This document shows positions 48,605 to 57,993 of a stretch of DNA of 64,000 bases, in pieces; position 1 is the stretch's first letter, and each line of letters starts with the position of its first letter. The DNA is from Arthrobacter cavernae (lineage in GTDB: Bacteria; Actinomycetota; Actinomycetes; Actinomycetales; Micrococcaceae): contig NZ_JAFNLL010000007.1 in NCBI RefSeq assembly GCF_017368795.1, positions 62,001 through 126,000 on the forward strand, read 5' to 3'. The position numbers and the translations under genes are program-made. The notes under the pieces were generated by a model. It saw nothing but the letters and a program-made list of their open reading frames with translations. It was not told where the DNA came from and did no database searches.

Positions 48605-49483
48605 GTGTTGAAAACCGCGTTGAAACCCCGCTGGATCGCAGGACTGGTCTTTGCGCTCCTCCTGTCCGGGGTGTTCGTGCTGCTCAGCCAATGGCAGTTC
48701 GGCCGGTCCACACAGAGCGAAGCGCCCGTTTCCTCCACGGTGGACGAGGTCAAGCCCCTCACCACGGTGCTCAAGCCGGGCCAGTTCTTCCCGGGGACGG
48801 TGTCAGACCAGATGGTCAGCGCCACCGGCAGCTACGACCCCGCCAAACAGGTCCTCGTCGAAGGCAGGCTGTTCGGCGGGCAGAAGGGCTACTGGGTGGT
48901 GTCGGCCTTCGCCGTCGACGGTGCCCCGACGCTGAGCGGTGCCGCGGCATCCCCGCGGACCTGGATTCCCGTGGCCCGCGGCTGGGTGGCCGATCCCGCC
49001 GATGCCGGCCCGCCGCCGTCGGGCGGCATTGAACTGAGCGGACGGCTGCTGCCGTCCGAGGCGCCGCTGCCAAACGTCGACGCCGGTCCCGGCCGGGCGT
49101 CCGCGGTCTCCGTGGCGGAACTCATCAACAAGTGGGACGTCTCCAGCTACCCGGGTTTTGTGGCCGCAAGCGCTGAAAGCTCCGGCGGCACCTCCGTTGC
49201 CGCTTCCGGACCGCTGAAGGCCCTCAATATCCCGGCCCAGCCGCCGGCCCAGCAGGTCAATTGGCAGAGCCTGTTCTATTCCGTGGAATGGGTGGTCTTC
49301 GCCGGTTTTGCCCTCTACATCTGGTGGCGGATGGTGGCCGACGACTACCGGCGCGACCTGGAGGACGAGGAGTCCGACGAGGACTCGGACAACAACGGCA
49401 GCGAGTCGCACGACGGCGTCGACAGCGGGCCCGCACAACACGTTTCAACAACCAATGAGCCAGAACAAAAGGTGCAGCAATGA
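48605..49483 (+). CDS. SURF1-family cytochrome oxidase biogenesis protein
   Basis: Assembly factor for cytochrome c oxidase, anchored in the membrane with its central domain outside. 292 residues: N-terminal span (about 10-29, LVFALLLSGVFVLLSQWQFGR), extracytoplasmic domain with QVLVEGRLFGGQKGYWVVSAF and WIPVARGWV, C-terminal span (FYSVEWVVFAGFALYIWWRM) and an acidic cytoplasmic tail. The span-domain-span layout and Q-W-Q-x-x-R start fit SURF1. Its TGA overlaps the ATG of the next gene. Confidence 0.9.
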   Translation: MLKTALKPRWIAGLVFALLLSGVFVLLSQWQFGRSTQSEAPVSSTVDEVKPLTTVLKPGQFFPGTVSDQMVSATGSYDPAKQVLVEGRLFGGQKGYWVVSAFAVDGAPTLSGAAASPRTWIPVARGWVADPADAGPPPSGGIELSGRLLPSEAPLPNVDAGPGRASAVSVAELINKWDVSSYPGFVAASAESSGGTSVAASGPLKALNIPAQPPAQQVNWQSLFYSVEWVVFAGFALYIWWRMVADDYRRDLEDEESDEDSDNNGSESHDGVDSGPAQHVSTTNEPEQKVQQ

Positions 49484-49983
49484 TTGAGCCCAAGCCGGCA
49501 GTCCAGCCCGAACAGTCCGGAGCCGCCAAGAGCAAGAAGCGGCGCTTCGGCGGCACGGAAGCCCAGATCCGCTCGGCCCTGAAGTTCTACAAGGTCCTGG
49601 CATACCTCACGGGGGCCATGCTTTTGCTGCTGTGTGCCGAGCTCGCAGCCCGCTACGGATTCGGCCTCTCTTTGTTTGCAGGCGGCACGAACGCGGTGAC
49701 CGGCCAGCCGTTCGGCTTCGGTTTCGCGGATTCCGAACCGAAGGGCGTGATCGGCGGCCTGAACCTGTCCGTCACCGTGCTGATCGTGCACGGCTGGATG
49801 TACGTGGTCTACCTGATCTCGAACTTCCGCCTCTGGTCCCTCATGCGCTGGCCCTTCGCGAAGCTCATCCTGCTCGCCCTCGGCGGCGTTGTTCCGCTGA
49901 TGTCCTTCATCGTGGAGAAGAAGTTCCACGCGCAGGTTGAAGCGGAGCTCGCTGCCAACCCGCAGGCCTCCAAGCGCTACTAG
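49480..49983 (+). CDS. DUF3817 membrane protein
   Basis: Unknown function. 167 residues with an N-terminal basic segment (KSKKRRFGG), three membrane spans (about 40-62, 96-116, 126-146) and a cytoplasmic tail; FYKVLAYLTG, HGWMYVVYLI and RWPFAKL are typical DUF3817 blocks. ATGA overlap with the SURF1 gene implies translational coupling and perhaps a role in respiratory-chain assembly. Confidence 0.85.
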   Translation: MIEPKPAVQPEQSGAAKSKKRRFGGTEAQIRSALKFYKVLAYLTGAMLLLLCAELAARYGFGLSLFAGGTNAVTGQPFGFGFADSEPKGVIGGLNLSVTVLIVHGWMYVVYLISNFRLWSLMRWPFAKLILLALGGVVPLMSFIVEKKFHAQVEAELAANPQASKRY

Positions 49984-50062
49984 CAATGTGAGATCGCTAA
50001 CGCGGGGGCCGTTTGCGGTCCTTGCGGAAGGTCCCAAGGTGCACCGGGGCTGCCGGGCAAAG

Positions 50063-50068
50063 TAGTCT
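50063..50068 (+). promoter_or_regulatory. Leaderless -10 element of guaA
   Basis: TAGTCT ends 6 nt before the GTG at 50075 and only 3 nt before the ATG at 50072, which favours the GTG as start. Confidence 0.6.
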
Positions 50069-50074
50069 AGTATG

Positions 50075-51664
50075 GTGACTATTCCCACCGCACCCCAGAC
50101 TTCCCAGAAGCCGGTGCTGGTTGTTGACTACGGTGCCCAGTACGCGCAGCTGATTGCCCGCCGCGTCCGTGAAGCGAATGTGTACTCGGAAATTGTTCCG
50201 CACACCTTCACCACCGAGCAGCTTCTGGCCAAGAACCCCGCAGCGATCATCCTGTCCGGAGGGCCGTCGAGCGTTTACGCCGAAGGTGCTCCGAGCGTGG
50301 GCGCTGACCTTTTTGAAGCCGGCGTTCCGGTCTTCGGCATCTGCTACGGCTTCCAGGCCATGGCCAATGCCCTTGGCGGCACCGTGGCCCAGACGGGCCT
50401 CCGGGAGTACGGCGCCACCGAGGCAACCGCCGTGGGCGCAGCCCGTTCCATCCTGGCTGACCTGCCGGAATCCCAGACCACGTGGATGAGCCACGGCGAC
50501 TCCGTCCACGTAGCCCCTGAGGGCTTCGAGGTTCTGGCCACGACGGCCGGCGCCCCGGTCGCGGCTTTCGCCAACGAGGAAAAGCGGCTCTACGGTGTGC
50601 AGTGGCACCCCGAGGTCAAGCACTCGGCCCACGGCCAGCAGGTCCTCGAAAACTTCCTCTTCAAGGGTGCGGGCCTGACCCCGAACTGGACCACCGGCAA
50701 CATCCTCGAAGAACAGGTTGACCGCATCCGCAAGCAGATCGGCGACTCCAAGGTCATCTGCGGCCTGTCCGGCGGCGTCGACTCGGCCGTGGCAGCTGCC
50801 CTGGTGCAGCGTGCGGTAGGGGACCAGCTCACCTGCGTGTTCGTGGACCACGGTCTGCTGCGCGAAGGCGAAGCCGAGCAGGTTGAACGCGACTTCGTGG
50901 CAGCCACGGGTGTCAAGCTCTACGTCGCCAACGAGCAGGAACGCTTCCTGTCCGCGCTTGCCGGCGTCAGCGATCCCGAAACCAAGCGCAAGATCATCGG
51001 CCGGGAATTCATCCGCGCCTTCGAGGAGGCGGAGCGGGCCATCATCGCCCAGGCCGCTGCCGCCGGCGAGAAGATCAAGTTCCTGGTCCAGGGCACGCTG
51101 TATCCGGACGTCGTCGAGTCCGGTGGCGGCGAAGGCGCAGCCAACATCAAGAGCCACCACAACGTGGGCGGCCTGCCGGAGGACCTTCAGTTCGAGCTCG
51201 TTGAGCCGCTGCGGGCACTCTTCAAGGACGAGGTCCGTGCAGTCGGTGCCCAGCTGGGCCTGCCGCAGGAAATCGTCGGCCGCCAGCCGTTCCCCGGCCC
51301 CGGTCTCGGCATCCGCATCGTCGGTGAAGTCAACCAGGAGCGTCTGGACCTGCTGCGCAAGGCCGACGCGATTGCCCGGGCCGAGCTCACCGCGGCCGGC
51401 CTGGACAACGACGTGTGGCAGATGCCCGTGGTGCTGCTGGCTGACGTCCGCAGCGTCGGCGTCCAGGGTGACGGCCGTACCTACGGCCACCCGATCGTCC
51501 TGCGCCCGGTCTCTTCGGAAGACGCCATGACGGCCGACTGGTCACGCCTTCCGTACGACCTTCTCGCGAAGATCTCCAACCGGATCACCAACGAGGTGGA
51601 CGGCGTGAACCGGGTGGTGCTGGACGTAACCAGCAAGCCACCGGGAACCATCGAGTGGGAATAG
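50075..51664 (+). CDS. guaA: GMP synthase (glutamine-hydrolysing)
   Basis: Converts XMP to GMP using glutamine and ATP. 529 residues from the GTG at 50075; the adjacent ATG at 50072 is a near-equivalent alternative. Class I amidotransferase with Cys90 in [12 protein letters not shown] and [11 protein letters not shown]-pyrophosphatase loop [16 protein letters not shown]-terminal XMP-binding [13 protein letters not shown] and the usual end KPPGTIEWE. Probably a single-gene unit ending at a clear terminator. Confidence 0.97.
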   Translation: MTIPTAPQTSQKPVLVVDYGAQYAQLIARRVREANVYSEIVPHTFTTEQLLAKNPAAIILSGGPSSVYAEGAPSVGADLFEAGVPVFGICYGFQAMANALGGTVAQTGLREYGATEATAVGAARSILADLPESQTTWMSHGDSVHVAPEGFEVLATTAGAPVAAFANEEKRLYGVQWHPEVKHSAHGQQVLENFLFKGAGLTPNWTTGNILEEQVDRIRKQIGDSKVICGLSGGVDSAVAAALVQRAVGDQLTCVFVDHGLLREGEAEQVERDFVAATGVKLYVANEQERFLSALAGVSDPETKRKIIGREFIRAFEEAERAIIAQAAAAGEKIKFLVQGTLYPDVVESGGGEGAANIKSHHNVGGLPEDLQFELVEPLRALFKDEVRAVGAQLGLPQEIVGRQPFPGPGLGIRIVGEVNQERLDLLRKADAIARAELTAAGLDNDVWQMPVVLLADVRSVGVQGDGRTYGHPIVLRPVSSEDAMTADWSRLPYDLLAKISNRITNEVDGVNRVVLDVTSKPPGTIEWE

Positions 51665-51671
51665 CATTTTG

Positions 51672-51710
51672 AGTGGCCGGCCTCTTCACTGAGGCTGGCC
51701 ACTTCGTTTT
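51672..51710 (+). terminator. Terminator of guaA
   Basis: A 12-bp stem with one G-U pair (51672-51683 with 51692-51703), 8-nt loop, then TCGTTTT. Confidence 0.88.
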
Positions 51711-51777
51711 CCGCTGTGATATGACGGCGAATTGCTGCCGGGGCAGTGTTGCGGAGCGGCCTCCAGCCGGATTCCGT

Positions 51778-51783
51778 TACCCT
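51778..51783 (+). promoter_or_regulatory. Leaderless -10 element of the helicase-like gene
   Basis: TACCCT ends 7 nt before the ATG at 51791. Confidence 0.55.
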
Positions 51784-51790
51784 CGAACGT

Positions 51791-54700
51791 ATGCCGGTAT
51801 GGTCCAAGGCGTCTAAAGCTAGTACAGATAAGAAGGCAGTAGTTGTGTCAGTAGGTCAACGCCCGGAAGAGGGTTCTGAAGAACTCCGGAAATGGTTGTC
51901 TGGGCTCAAGCCCGTTACCGGCGCCGACACAATGCTGCGTTTCGTCAAGACGCCCGAGGGTGCCATCGATCTCAGCAACGCCCATCCCTCGGGCCTTGCG
52001 CAGCTGCTGGCCGGCCGGCGTACGCGCCTGTCCACCCTCATCCGCGACCGCCAGCAGTATCTGGTCGCCGCGCGGGCGGCCCGGAACATCCGGTCCAAGA
52101 TTTTCGAACTCAGCAATGACCGCGGCATCGACGCCGGCTATCTCTCCGCCGGGACGGTCGTCTGGACTTCCGCCGTCGGCGGGAAGCCGCAGCGCGTTTC
52201 CGCCCCGGTGATGCTGACCTCTATCGTGCTCACTGTCAGGCCCGGAGAAGACGACTACGAACTCCAGCTCAGTGAGCAGGCCCGCATGAACCCGGCCCTT
52301 CTCCGCCACCTGAAAACGGTCCATGGCATCGTCTTCGATGTCCAGGCCGTGGCCCGGATGGCCTACAACACGGCGCGGCTGGACCCACAGCCGGTCCTGG
52401 ACCGCATCTCCACGCTGGTGCAGCCGATCCACGGGGCCGAGGTTGAGTTCAACCTGCTCGTCACCACGTTGGCGGACCTTTCCGGCAACCTCGACGACCC
52501 CTGGATCAACCAGAGCAACCCCGTGGTGGCGGCCCTTGCCACGGCGGCCAACGGCGGACACGTGGAGCCGGAGCCGATCAAGGCCGGACGCTTCGAGGAC
52601 CTCGATCAGCGCGATCCTGCCGATGAGCTGTTGCTGCTCGACGCCGACATGGACCAGCAATACGTCGTGGACGCCGTGCGCGCCGGCGATTCCCTGGTGG
52701 TCAGTGCCCCTCCGGGCAGCGGCCAGACACAGACGGCCATCAACGCCATCGGGGCCCTGGTCGGGGAGGGTAAATCCGTACTGGTGGTGGGCGACCGCCA
52801 GGCCAGCCTTGCCGGCCTCGCCACGCACTTGGAGTCCCTGGGGCTCGACTCGATGCTGTTCCGCCCCGGCAACGGTTCCACGCCGCAGCAGCTCAAGAAC
52901 CAGCTTGTCCGGGCCATCATGAGGAACGAGAAGTCCCTCGAACCGCAGCTGGGGAATCTGCACAAGACCCTCACGGAGCACCGGCACGCCCTCATGGACC
53001 ATGTCGCCTCCCTGCACAACGTGCGCGAGCGTTGGGGCTGCTCGCCGTACCAGGCCATGCAGTCCCTTGCCGAGCTGACGTCCATCCACCCTGCGCCCGC
53101 CACCACTGTCCGCCTCAAGCGCAGTGTGCTGGACAATATCAAGGACAGGGCGGAGCTTGCCGGACGCCTTCGCCGGGCGGCCGAGCTGGGCAGTTTCAGC
53201 CGGGCTTCGACGTCGAGCCTCTGGTACGGCGCCAGGCTGGTGACACGCAAGGAGACCGAGGAAGCCCAGCGGCTGGCGCTCTCCCTTGCCGAGAAACTTC
53301 CCCAGCTGCGGGACCGCATGAACCAGGTGGCCGAGCACGCCGAAATCCGTTTGGGCGCAAACTTCACCGAGTGGGGTGGGCAGCTCGAACTCCTGATGGC
53401 TGTCCGGGAGAGCCTGGACAAATTCACCCCCGACATTTTCGACCGCCCGGTCCACGACTTGATTTCCGCCACGGCAAGCTCCGCTTGGCGCCGGGAACAT
53501 CATCTTGAAATGCCGTCCATGCAGCGCTCCCGCCTGCGCCGAGTGGCCAAAGAATACGTCCGCCCCGGCGTGCACATCGCCGACCTCCACAGCTCCCTCG
53601 TGCAAGTGCAGGAGCAACGTGCGCAATGGTCCGGGTACGCCACAACGCAGCGGCACCCGGCGGTGCCATCCGGCCTGGCCGATCTCGGGACCCTGTACCG
53701 CGAGCTGGACCGCGACTTGCGTGGTCTCGGGGATGCCCTCCAGCACACCGCCGACGGCGGAGGTCTCCACGGCACCGACTACCTTGAACTCGTGGCCCGC
53801 CTGGAAGGGCTGGTTGCAGACTCAGCCACGCTCGAAACGCTGCCAGAGCGGACACTTCTGATCGAGAACATGCGCGAGCACGGACTCGCGGAGCTGCTGA
53901 CGGACCTCGCCGAGCGGGAAGTCCCGGCCGGATCCGTCGCTGCGGAGCTGGACCTCGCCTGGTGGCAGTCCGCATTGGAAGCCATGATCAGCGGGGACGA
54001 CTACCTGGCAATGTCCGACGGCGATTCCCTCCGCAAGCTCGAAGCCGAGTACCGCCTCGCGGACCAGGCACACGTTGCCAGCGGCGCAGCCCGGCTACGG
54101 TGGCAGCTTGCCGAAAGGTGGCGGGCGGGCATCGCGGAGAACCCCCGCCAGGCAGAACTGCTGAAGGCACTGATCAAGGACGGCCGCGTAACACTGGCAG
54201 CCCTGAGCGCCCAGGCACCGGACCTGGTGCCTTTGCTGGTGCCCGTCTGCTCGGTCAGCCCCTATCTGCTCACCGGTGTGCTGCCGGCGGAGCAGAAATT
54301 CGATGCCGTTGTCATTATCGATGCCGAGACCACCTCGCTGCAGGCCGTGTTGCCGGCCATCGCAAGGGCAAAACAGGTAGTGGCCTTTGGCGATGCCAAG
54401 GTCGCCAACGCGCGGATATTCAGCGTCGCCGTGGAGCCGCCAGTTGCGGGCGTGGCCAGCCATGAAGCCGTGGACAGTGCCTTCAGCGCGCTGGCGCGGG
54501 TCCTGCCCACGTGGCAGCTTAACTGGGTCTACCGGGCCGTGGATGAAGACCTCGTGCTGCAGCTGAGCAAGAACTACTACGACGGTGCCCTCAGGCGCCT
54601 GCCCGACGGCCAGTCGGTGACAGGCCTCGACCGTTCCATCCTGGTGGAATACATTCCTGATGGCACGGGATTGCCTGGCGCCGACCACGAGGGCGTTGAG

Positions 54701-55903
54701 TCCGTGGCCGCCGAGGTCAATCGCGTGGTGGACCTGGTCTTCGAGCACGCCCGGCAGCGGCCACGCACGTCCTTGGCGGTTGTGACGGCCAGCCTGCGCC
54801 ATGCCGCCCGCGTTGGCGAAGCCATCCGCCTCCAGTTGCCGAACCACCCCTCGCTGGCACCGTTCTTCGGCGCAGGGCCGGAATCCTTCCGGGTGGTGGA
54901 CCTCGAGCGGGCCCAGGGCCTGGTCCGGGAACACGTCATCTTCTCGCTCGGCTACGGGCGGACACCACACGGCCGCGCGCTGCACACCTTCGGGCCGCTG
55001 TCGGTGGAAGGCGGGCGCAACCGCTTCGCACTGGCGATGACCCGTGCCAGGCGGTCCATGCACGTCCTGAGCTGCTTCCGGCCAGAGGACCTGGACCTTG
55101 ACCGACTGGCCCACGGCGCGGTCGACTTCTACGAACTGCTTGACCGGGAGCTGTCCGGCAACAGCAACCTCGGGACGCCCGCGTCGAGGTCGGCCGCGAG
55201 CGAGCAAGCGCTGGGCGAGGATCCTCTTGTGGCGGACCTTGGCGAGCGGCTTCGGGCACGGGGTGCCCGCGTCTGGCATCTCTACGACGGCGCCCTGGAC
55301 ATTGCCGCTGCTGCCGATCCGGTCCACACCATCGGCCAGGACCACGCTGAGCTCCCCACGCCCGTGGCCATCGAATCCGACGGTACGGAACGGTACCGCC
55401 GCATGAGCGTCCGTGAGCGCAGCAGGCTCCGGCCACAGCTCCTGGAACGCATGGGGTGGCGCTACATGTCTTTGTGGACCATCGAGGTGTTCACCGACCC
55501 CTCCACGTGTGCTGACCGGATCGCAGCCTACCTGGGCCTTGAGAAGCAAACGGATCGCCGCGTGGGTGCAGCGGAGCATGGCTTCCTGGACGTGGATGTT
55601 GAACAATTGGATCTGGAAAACATGACGGCGCTTGGCAGCTACCGGGCGGCGGCAGGCTCGGAACACACGGAAGGACCGGCCGTGGAGCAGAAGCACGAAC
55701 GTCATCAGGGCATCGCCGACGCCGGTGCCAACGACACGAAAAACGCAGGAGTGAAGACAGGCTTGAACGACACCGCGAGGAAAGACACGGGGGGAGTCCT
55801 GCCGAACAAGGCCTCGGAGGATGACCCGAGCCGTTGGGGCGACAATGCGGGCTATGACCACGACGCGTGGCTGAAGGAGCAGAAGCCCCCGCACTGGGGC
55901 TGA
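51791..55903 (+). CDS. Giant SF1 helicase-like protein with degenerate ATPase and Vsr-like C-terminus
   Basis: Function unknown. 1370 residues. An N-terminal unknown region (about 1-280) is followed by a helicase core split by a long helical insert. Walker A reads SAPPGSGQTQTAINAI: Gln312 replaces the essential Lys. Walker B reads VVIIDAETTS (Asp844-Ala-Glu846) instead of DEAS/Q, and motif III is FGDAKVAN. Yet the second RecA half keeps NRFALAMTRARRSMHVL. Residues about 1200-1260 (RERSRLRPQLLERMGWRYMS, VFTDPSTCADRIAAYL) match the Vsr/REase-like tail of such helicases. A low-complexity acidic tail follows. Likely nucleic-acid binding without normal ATP turnover (inference). Confidence 0.82.
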   Translation: MPVWSKASKASTDKKAVVVSVGQRPEEGSEELRKWLSGLKPVTGADTMLRFVKTPEGAIDLSNAHPSGLAQLLAGRRTRLSTLIRDRQQYLVAARAARNIRSKIFELSNDRGIDAGYLSAGTVVWTSAVGGKPQRVSAPVMLTSIVLTVRPGEDDYELQLSEQARMNPALLRHLKTVHGIVFDVQAVARMAYNTARLDPQPVLDRISTLVQPIHGAEVEFNLLVTTLADLSGNLDDPWINQSNPVVAALATAANGGHVEPEPIKAGRFEDLDQRDPADELLLLDADMDQQYVVDAVRAGDSLVVSAPPGSGQTQTAINAIGALVGEGKSVLVVGDRQASLAGLATHLESLGLDSMLFRPGNGSTPQQLKNQLVRAIMRNEKSLEPQLGNLHKTLTEHRHALMDHVASLHNVRERWGCSPYQAMQSLAELTSIHPAPATTVRLKRSVLDNIKDRAELAGRLRRAAELGSFSRASTSSLWYGARLVTRKETEEAQRLALSLAEKLPQLRDRMNQVAEHAEIRLGANFTEWGGQLELLMAVRESLDKFTPDIFDRPVHDLISATASSAWRREHHLEMPSMQRSRLRRVAKEYVRPGVHIADLHSSLVQVQEQRAQWSGYATTQRHPAVPSGLADLGTLYRELDRDLRGLGDALQHTADGGGLHGTDYLELVARLEGLVADSATLETLPERTLLIENMREHGLAELLTDLAEREVPAGSVAAELDLAWWQSALEAMISGDDYLAMSDGDSLRKLEAEYRLADQAHVASGAARLRWQLAERWRAGIAENPRQAELLKALIKDGRVTLAALSAQAPDLVPLLVPVCSVSPYLLTGVLPAEQKFDAVVIIDAETTSLQAVLPAIARAKQVVAFGDAKVANARIFSVAVEPPVAGVASHEAVDSAFSALARVLPTWQLNWVYRAVDEDLVLQLSKNYYDGALRRLPDGQSVTGLDRSILVEYIPDGTGLPGADHEGVESVAAEVNRVVDLVFEHARQRPRTSLAVVTASLRHAARVGEAIRLQLPNHPSLAPFFGAGPESFRVVDLERAQGLVREHVIFSLGYGRTPHGRALHTFGPLSVEGGRNRFALAMTRARRSMHVLSCFRPEDLDLDRLAHGAVDFYELLDRELSGNSNLGTPASRSAASEQALGEDPLVADLGERLRARGARVWHLYDGALDIAAAADPVHTIGQDHAELPTPVAIESDGTERYRRMSVRERSRLRPQLLERMGWRYMSLWTIEVFTDPSTCADRIAAYLGLEKQTDRRVGAAEHGFLDVDVEQLDLENMTALGSYRAAAGSEHTEGPAVEQKHERHQGIADAGANDTKNAGVKTGLNDTARKDTGGVLPNKASEDDPSRWGDNAGYDHDAWLKEQKPPHWG

Positions 55904-55920
55904 TTGTTTGTCGGCAGCGC

Positions 55921-56757
55921 TCAACGGGGCGCTCCCGGACCGGGTCCGGCGATGGTGGCCGGGGGATTGACCAGCACGAAGAACAGCTTGCCCTGTGTCG
56001 ACGCACCGGCAAGCTTTTCGGCCTGCGCAGGGCCCGCTGCCACCACCACCAGGCCGTCGGTCTCTCCGGTACCGAGCCACTGCCCGGGTTGTCCGCCCTG
56101 TGCCGAGGTCCAAAGCACCGGTACGGCAGTGGCGAGCACTTCGCTTTTCCTGGATTCCTCGAAGCCGCCGGTGCCGGTCAGTACGATCGTGATGAGATGT
56201 CCGGGGGAGAGCAGACGGATCGACGCCGGATCGGCTACTCGCAGCGGCACCGCGGCGGAGCCGGCCGGAGCGCCCGTGAGGAGCCCAGGGCCGAGGAGCT
56301 GCGCTTCGGTGGGGATCTGGCCCCTTTGCAGGGGAGCGGCGAGCTGCCTGCCGGAAAAGGCGGTGCCCGCCTGCATGGCGCCTGGCAGGGCCATGTCGGG
56401 CGGCACGTCCAGGGGCATGAGATCGGCAGCGCCCAGACTTGAACCTGCGGGAAGGTCCCGGGCCGCTGCCAGGACCTGAAGGCGTTGCTCAGAAGCCGGG
56501 GTCAGTTGATGGACGGCAATGCCTGCGGCGGCGCACAACAACAGTGCCACCATCAGGCGGCGGTTCCGGTTCAGCCAGCCACTGATTTTCCGGGGCAGTG
56601 CCATCCGGCCGGCGACGGAGATCGTCTCGCGGTACCCGGCTCCGTTCTGAAGACGGTGCGGGGTACGTGCCATCCGGCCGGACCCCGCAGACTGCTGTGG
56701 GCGCCGTGCGCCAGCCGGGGACCGTGCGGGCTGGGATGTCTGGAATCGTTGTGGCAT
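55921..56757 (-). CDS. SAF-domain protein, CpaB/RcpC-like
   Basis: Related to the CpaB/RcpC periplasmic component of Flp pilus assembly. 278 residues: a basic, Arg-rich cytoplasmic N-terminus (about 1-65), one membrane span (RRLMVALLLCAAAGIAVHQL), then an SAF domain (RLQVLAAARDLPAGSSLGAADLM, AGTAFSGRQLAAPLQRGQIP) and a C-terminal beta-rich part. It is 55 kb from the tad genes at the left edge, so a pilus role is uncertain. Start at 56757 is supported by a TAGCGT 6 nt upstream. Converges with the helicase-like gene, 17 bp away. Confidence 0.8.
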   Translation of the reverse strand: MPQRFQTSQPARSPAGARRPQQSAGSGRMARTPHRLQNGAGYRETISVAGRMALPRKISGWLNRNRRLMVALLLCAAAGIAVHQLTPASEQRLQVLAAARDLPAGSSLGAADLMPLDVPPDMALPGAMQAGTAFSGRQLAAPLQRGQIPTEAQLLGPGLLTGAPAGSAAVPLRVADPASIRLLSPGHLITIVLTGTGGFEESRKSEVLATAVPVLWTSAQGGQPGQWLGTGETDGLVVVAAGPAQAEKLAGASTQGKLFFVLVNPPATIAGPGPGAPR

Positions 56758-56763
56758 GCAGCC

Positions 56764-56769
56764 ACGCTA
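56764..56769 (-). promoter_or_regulatory. Leaderless -10 element of the CpaB-like gene
   Basis: Minus-strand TAGCGT ends 6 nt before the ATG at 56757. Confidence 0.55.
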
Positions 56770-56825
56770 GCCAGCATCCGGCGTCGAACGGCAGGGCCCG
56801 GAGGCCCTATGTGGATAAGTAGTTG

Positions 56826-57098
56826 CTAGCTGGCCGCGGCAACGGGGGCCGGCGCGGCGGCAGGTGCCGCGGCGGGGGCCGGGGGTGCCGAGGGGGCGGC
56901 GGACACGGTGCTGCCCTTGGCGTCCCGGGAGTCAGTGCGGTAGAAGCCTGAACCCTTGAAGACCACACCAACGCTGTTGAACTTCTTGCGCAGGGAGCCC
57001 TGGCATTCGGGGCACTCCGTCAAGGAGTTGTCTGTGAAGGCCTGGACGATGTCAAAGGCATGGTCGCAGTCCTTGCAGGCGTAGGCATATGTGGGCAC
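56826..57098 (-). CDS. FmdB-family zinc ribbon protein
   Basis: 90 residues. Zinc ribbon formed by Cys8/Cys11 and Cys29/Cys32 (ACKDC, ECPEC), then KKFNSVGVVFKGSGFYRTDSR and an Ala/Pro-rich disordered tail. The M. tuberculosis counterpart in the same gene neighbourhood (Rv0991c, Ruc) is a redox-switched chaperone; a similar role here is plausible. GTG start with GGAGGA upstream. Follows 5-FCL on the same strand after a 149-bp gap. Confidence 0.9.
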   Translation of the reverse strand: MPTYAYACKDCDHAFDIVQAFTDNSLTECPECQGSLRKKFNSVGVVFKGSGFYRTDSRDAKGSTVSAAPSAPPAPAAAPAAAPAPVAAAS

Positions 57099-57247
57099 TG
57101 ATGATCCTCCTCCAGGACAAAGTTCAGGTCCTGCGCTGCGGTACCGGATGTTACGGTGCCTAGCAGTCTCAGGGCCTGAGTGCCAATTCTATCATCCGGG
57201 AGGTTCGTCTCGGCCATGGAATATGCCGGTTATCACAAGCGGCAGTG

Positions 57248-57880
57248 TTAAGGCGCACCCGGTCCGGGATCCGCCGTCGACCCCGGACCGAGCCGGACGA
57301 CGCCGGAGGGCGTCAGCGCCTCGGCCACGGGGCGGTCAAACGGCTCCGCCGGGATGGTGCCGGCAGGCAGCACTTCGCTGTCGTACACCACAGCGATGGT
57401 CGGCGGCCGGACTCCCGAACTGTCGAGGAAATCAAGAAGCCGGTCATAGTAGCCTCCGCCCTGGCCGATCCTGTTGCCGTCCCTGTCCACGGCTGTGGCA
57501 GGCAGGAAGATGCCCGCCGCGCTGGCCGCCGCCGTACTGGGAAGCCGCTCGCCAACAGGCTCGTTAATGGGGGCGTAGCTGGAGCTGACAAATGGCGTGG
57601 AGGGCGTCCAAAGGACCCAGCTGAGCTGCCGCGAGGGCTCGCACACAGGAAGGAGCACCCGGTGTCCTGCCGCATGGAGTGCAGCCATGAGCAGGAGTGT
57701 GGGTGGTTCAAAGGAAACCCCCAAGTAAACGGCAAAGGCAGCCGGGGCTCCACCGGCCCGCCCTGCTGCCCAGTCTGCGCCGTGCACGGCCACGCCTGAA
57801 CCGGCATCCTCCAGTTGGGTCGGGCTAAGGGTCTTGCGGAGGCGCCGGTGCTCACTCCGGATCTCTTCCTTGGATGCCAT
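57248..57880 (-). CDS. 5-formyltetrahydrofolate cyclo-ligase
   Basis: Recycles 5-formyl-THF to 5,10-methenyl-THF with ATP. 210 residues, normal size. Conserved N-terminal Arg/Lys-rich helix (EEIRSEHRRLRKTLSP), VYLGVSFEPPT, and the signature ATAVDRDGNRIGQGGGYYDR. ATG at 57880 with GGAAGAG upstream. Divergent from galU, 113 bp away. Confidence 0.93.
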   Translation of the reverse strand: MASKEEIRSEHRRLRKTLSPTQLEDAGSGVAVHGADWAAGRAGGAPAAFAVYLGVSFEPPTLLLMAALHAAGHRVLLPVCEPSRQLSWVLWTPSTPFVSSSYAPINEPVGERLPSTAAASAAGIFLPATAVDRDGNRIGQGGGYYDRLLDFLDSSGVRPPTIAVVYDSEVLPAGTIPAEPFDRPVAEALTPSGVVRLGPGSTADPGPGAP

Positions 57881-57981
57881 GCTCTTCCGTTCCTTTGTAC
57901 CTGGCCGCAGTCGCGGTCGGGCCCAGGGCCACGAAGAAGTGCCCCTGGACCGGTGTTTAGTTGTTGTTGTTGCCCTTCCGT

Positions 57982-57987
57982 TAGATT
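57982..57987 (+). promoter_or_regulatory. Leaderless -10 element of galU
   Basis: TAGATT ends 6 nt before the GTG at 57994. Confidence 0.65.
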
Positions 57988-57993
57988 AGTCCC

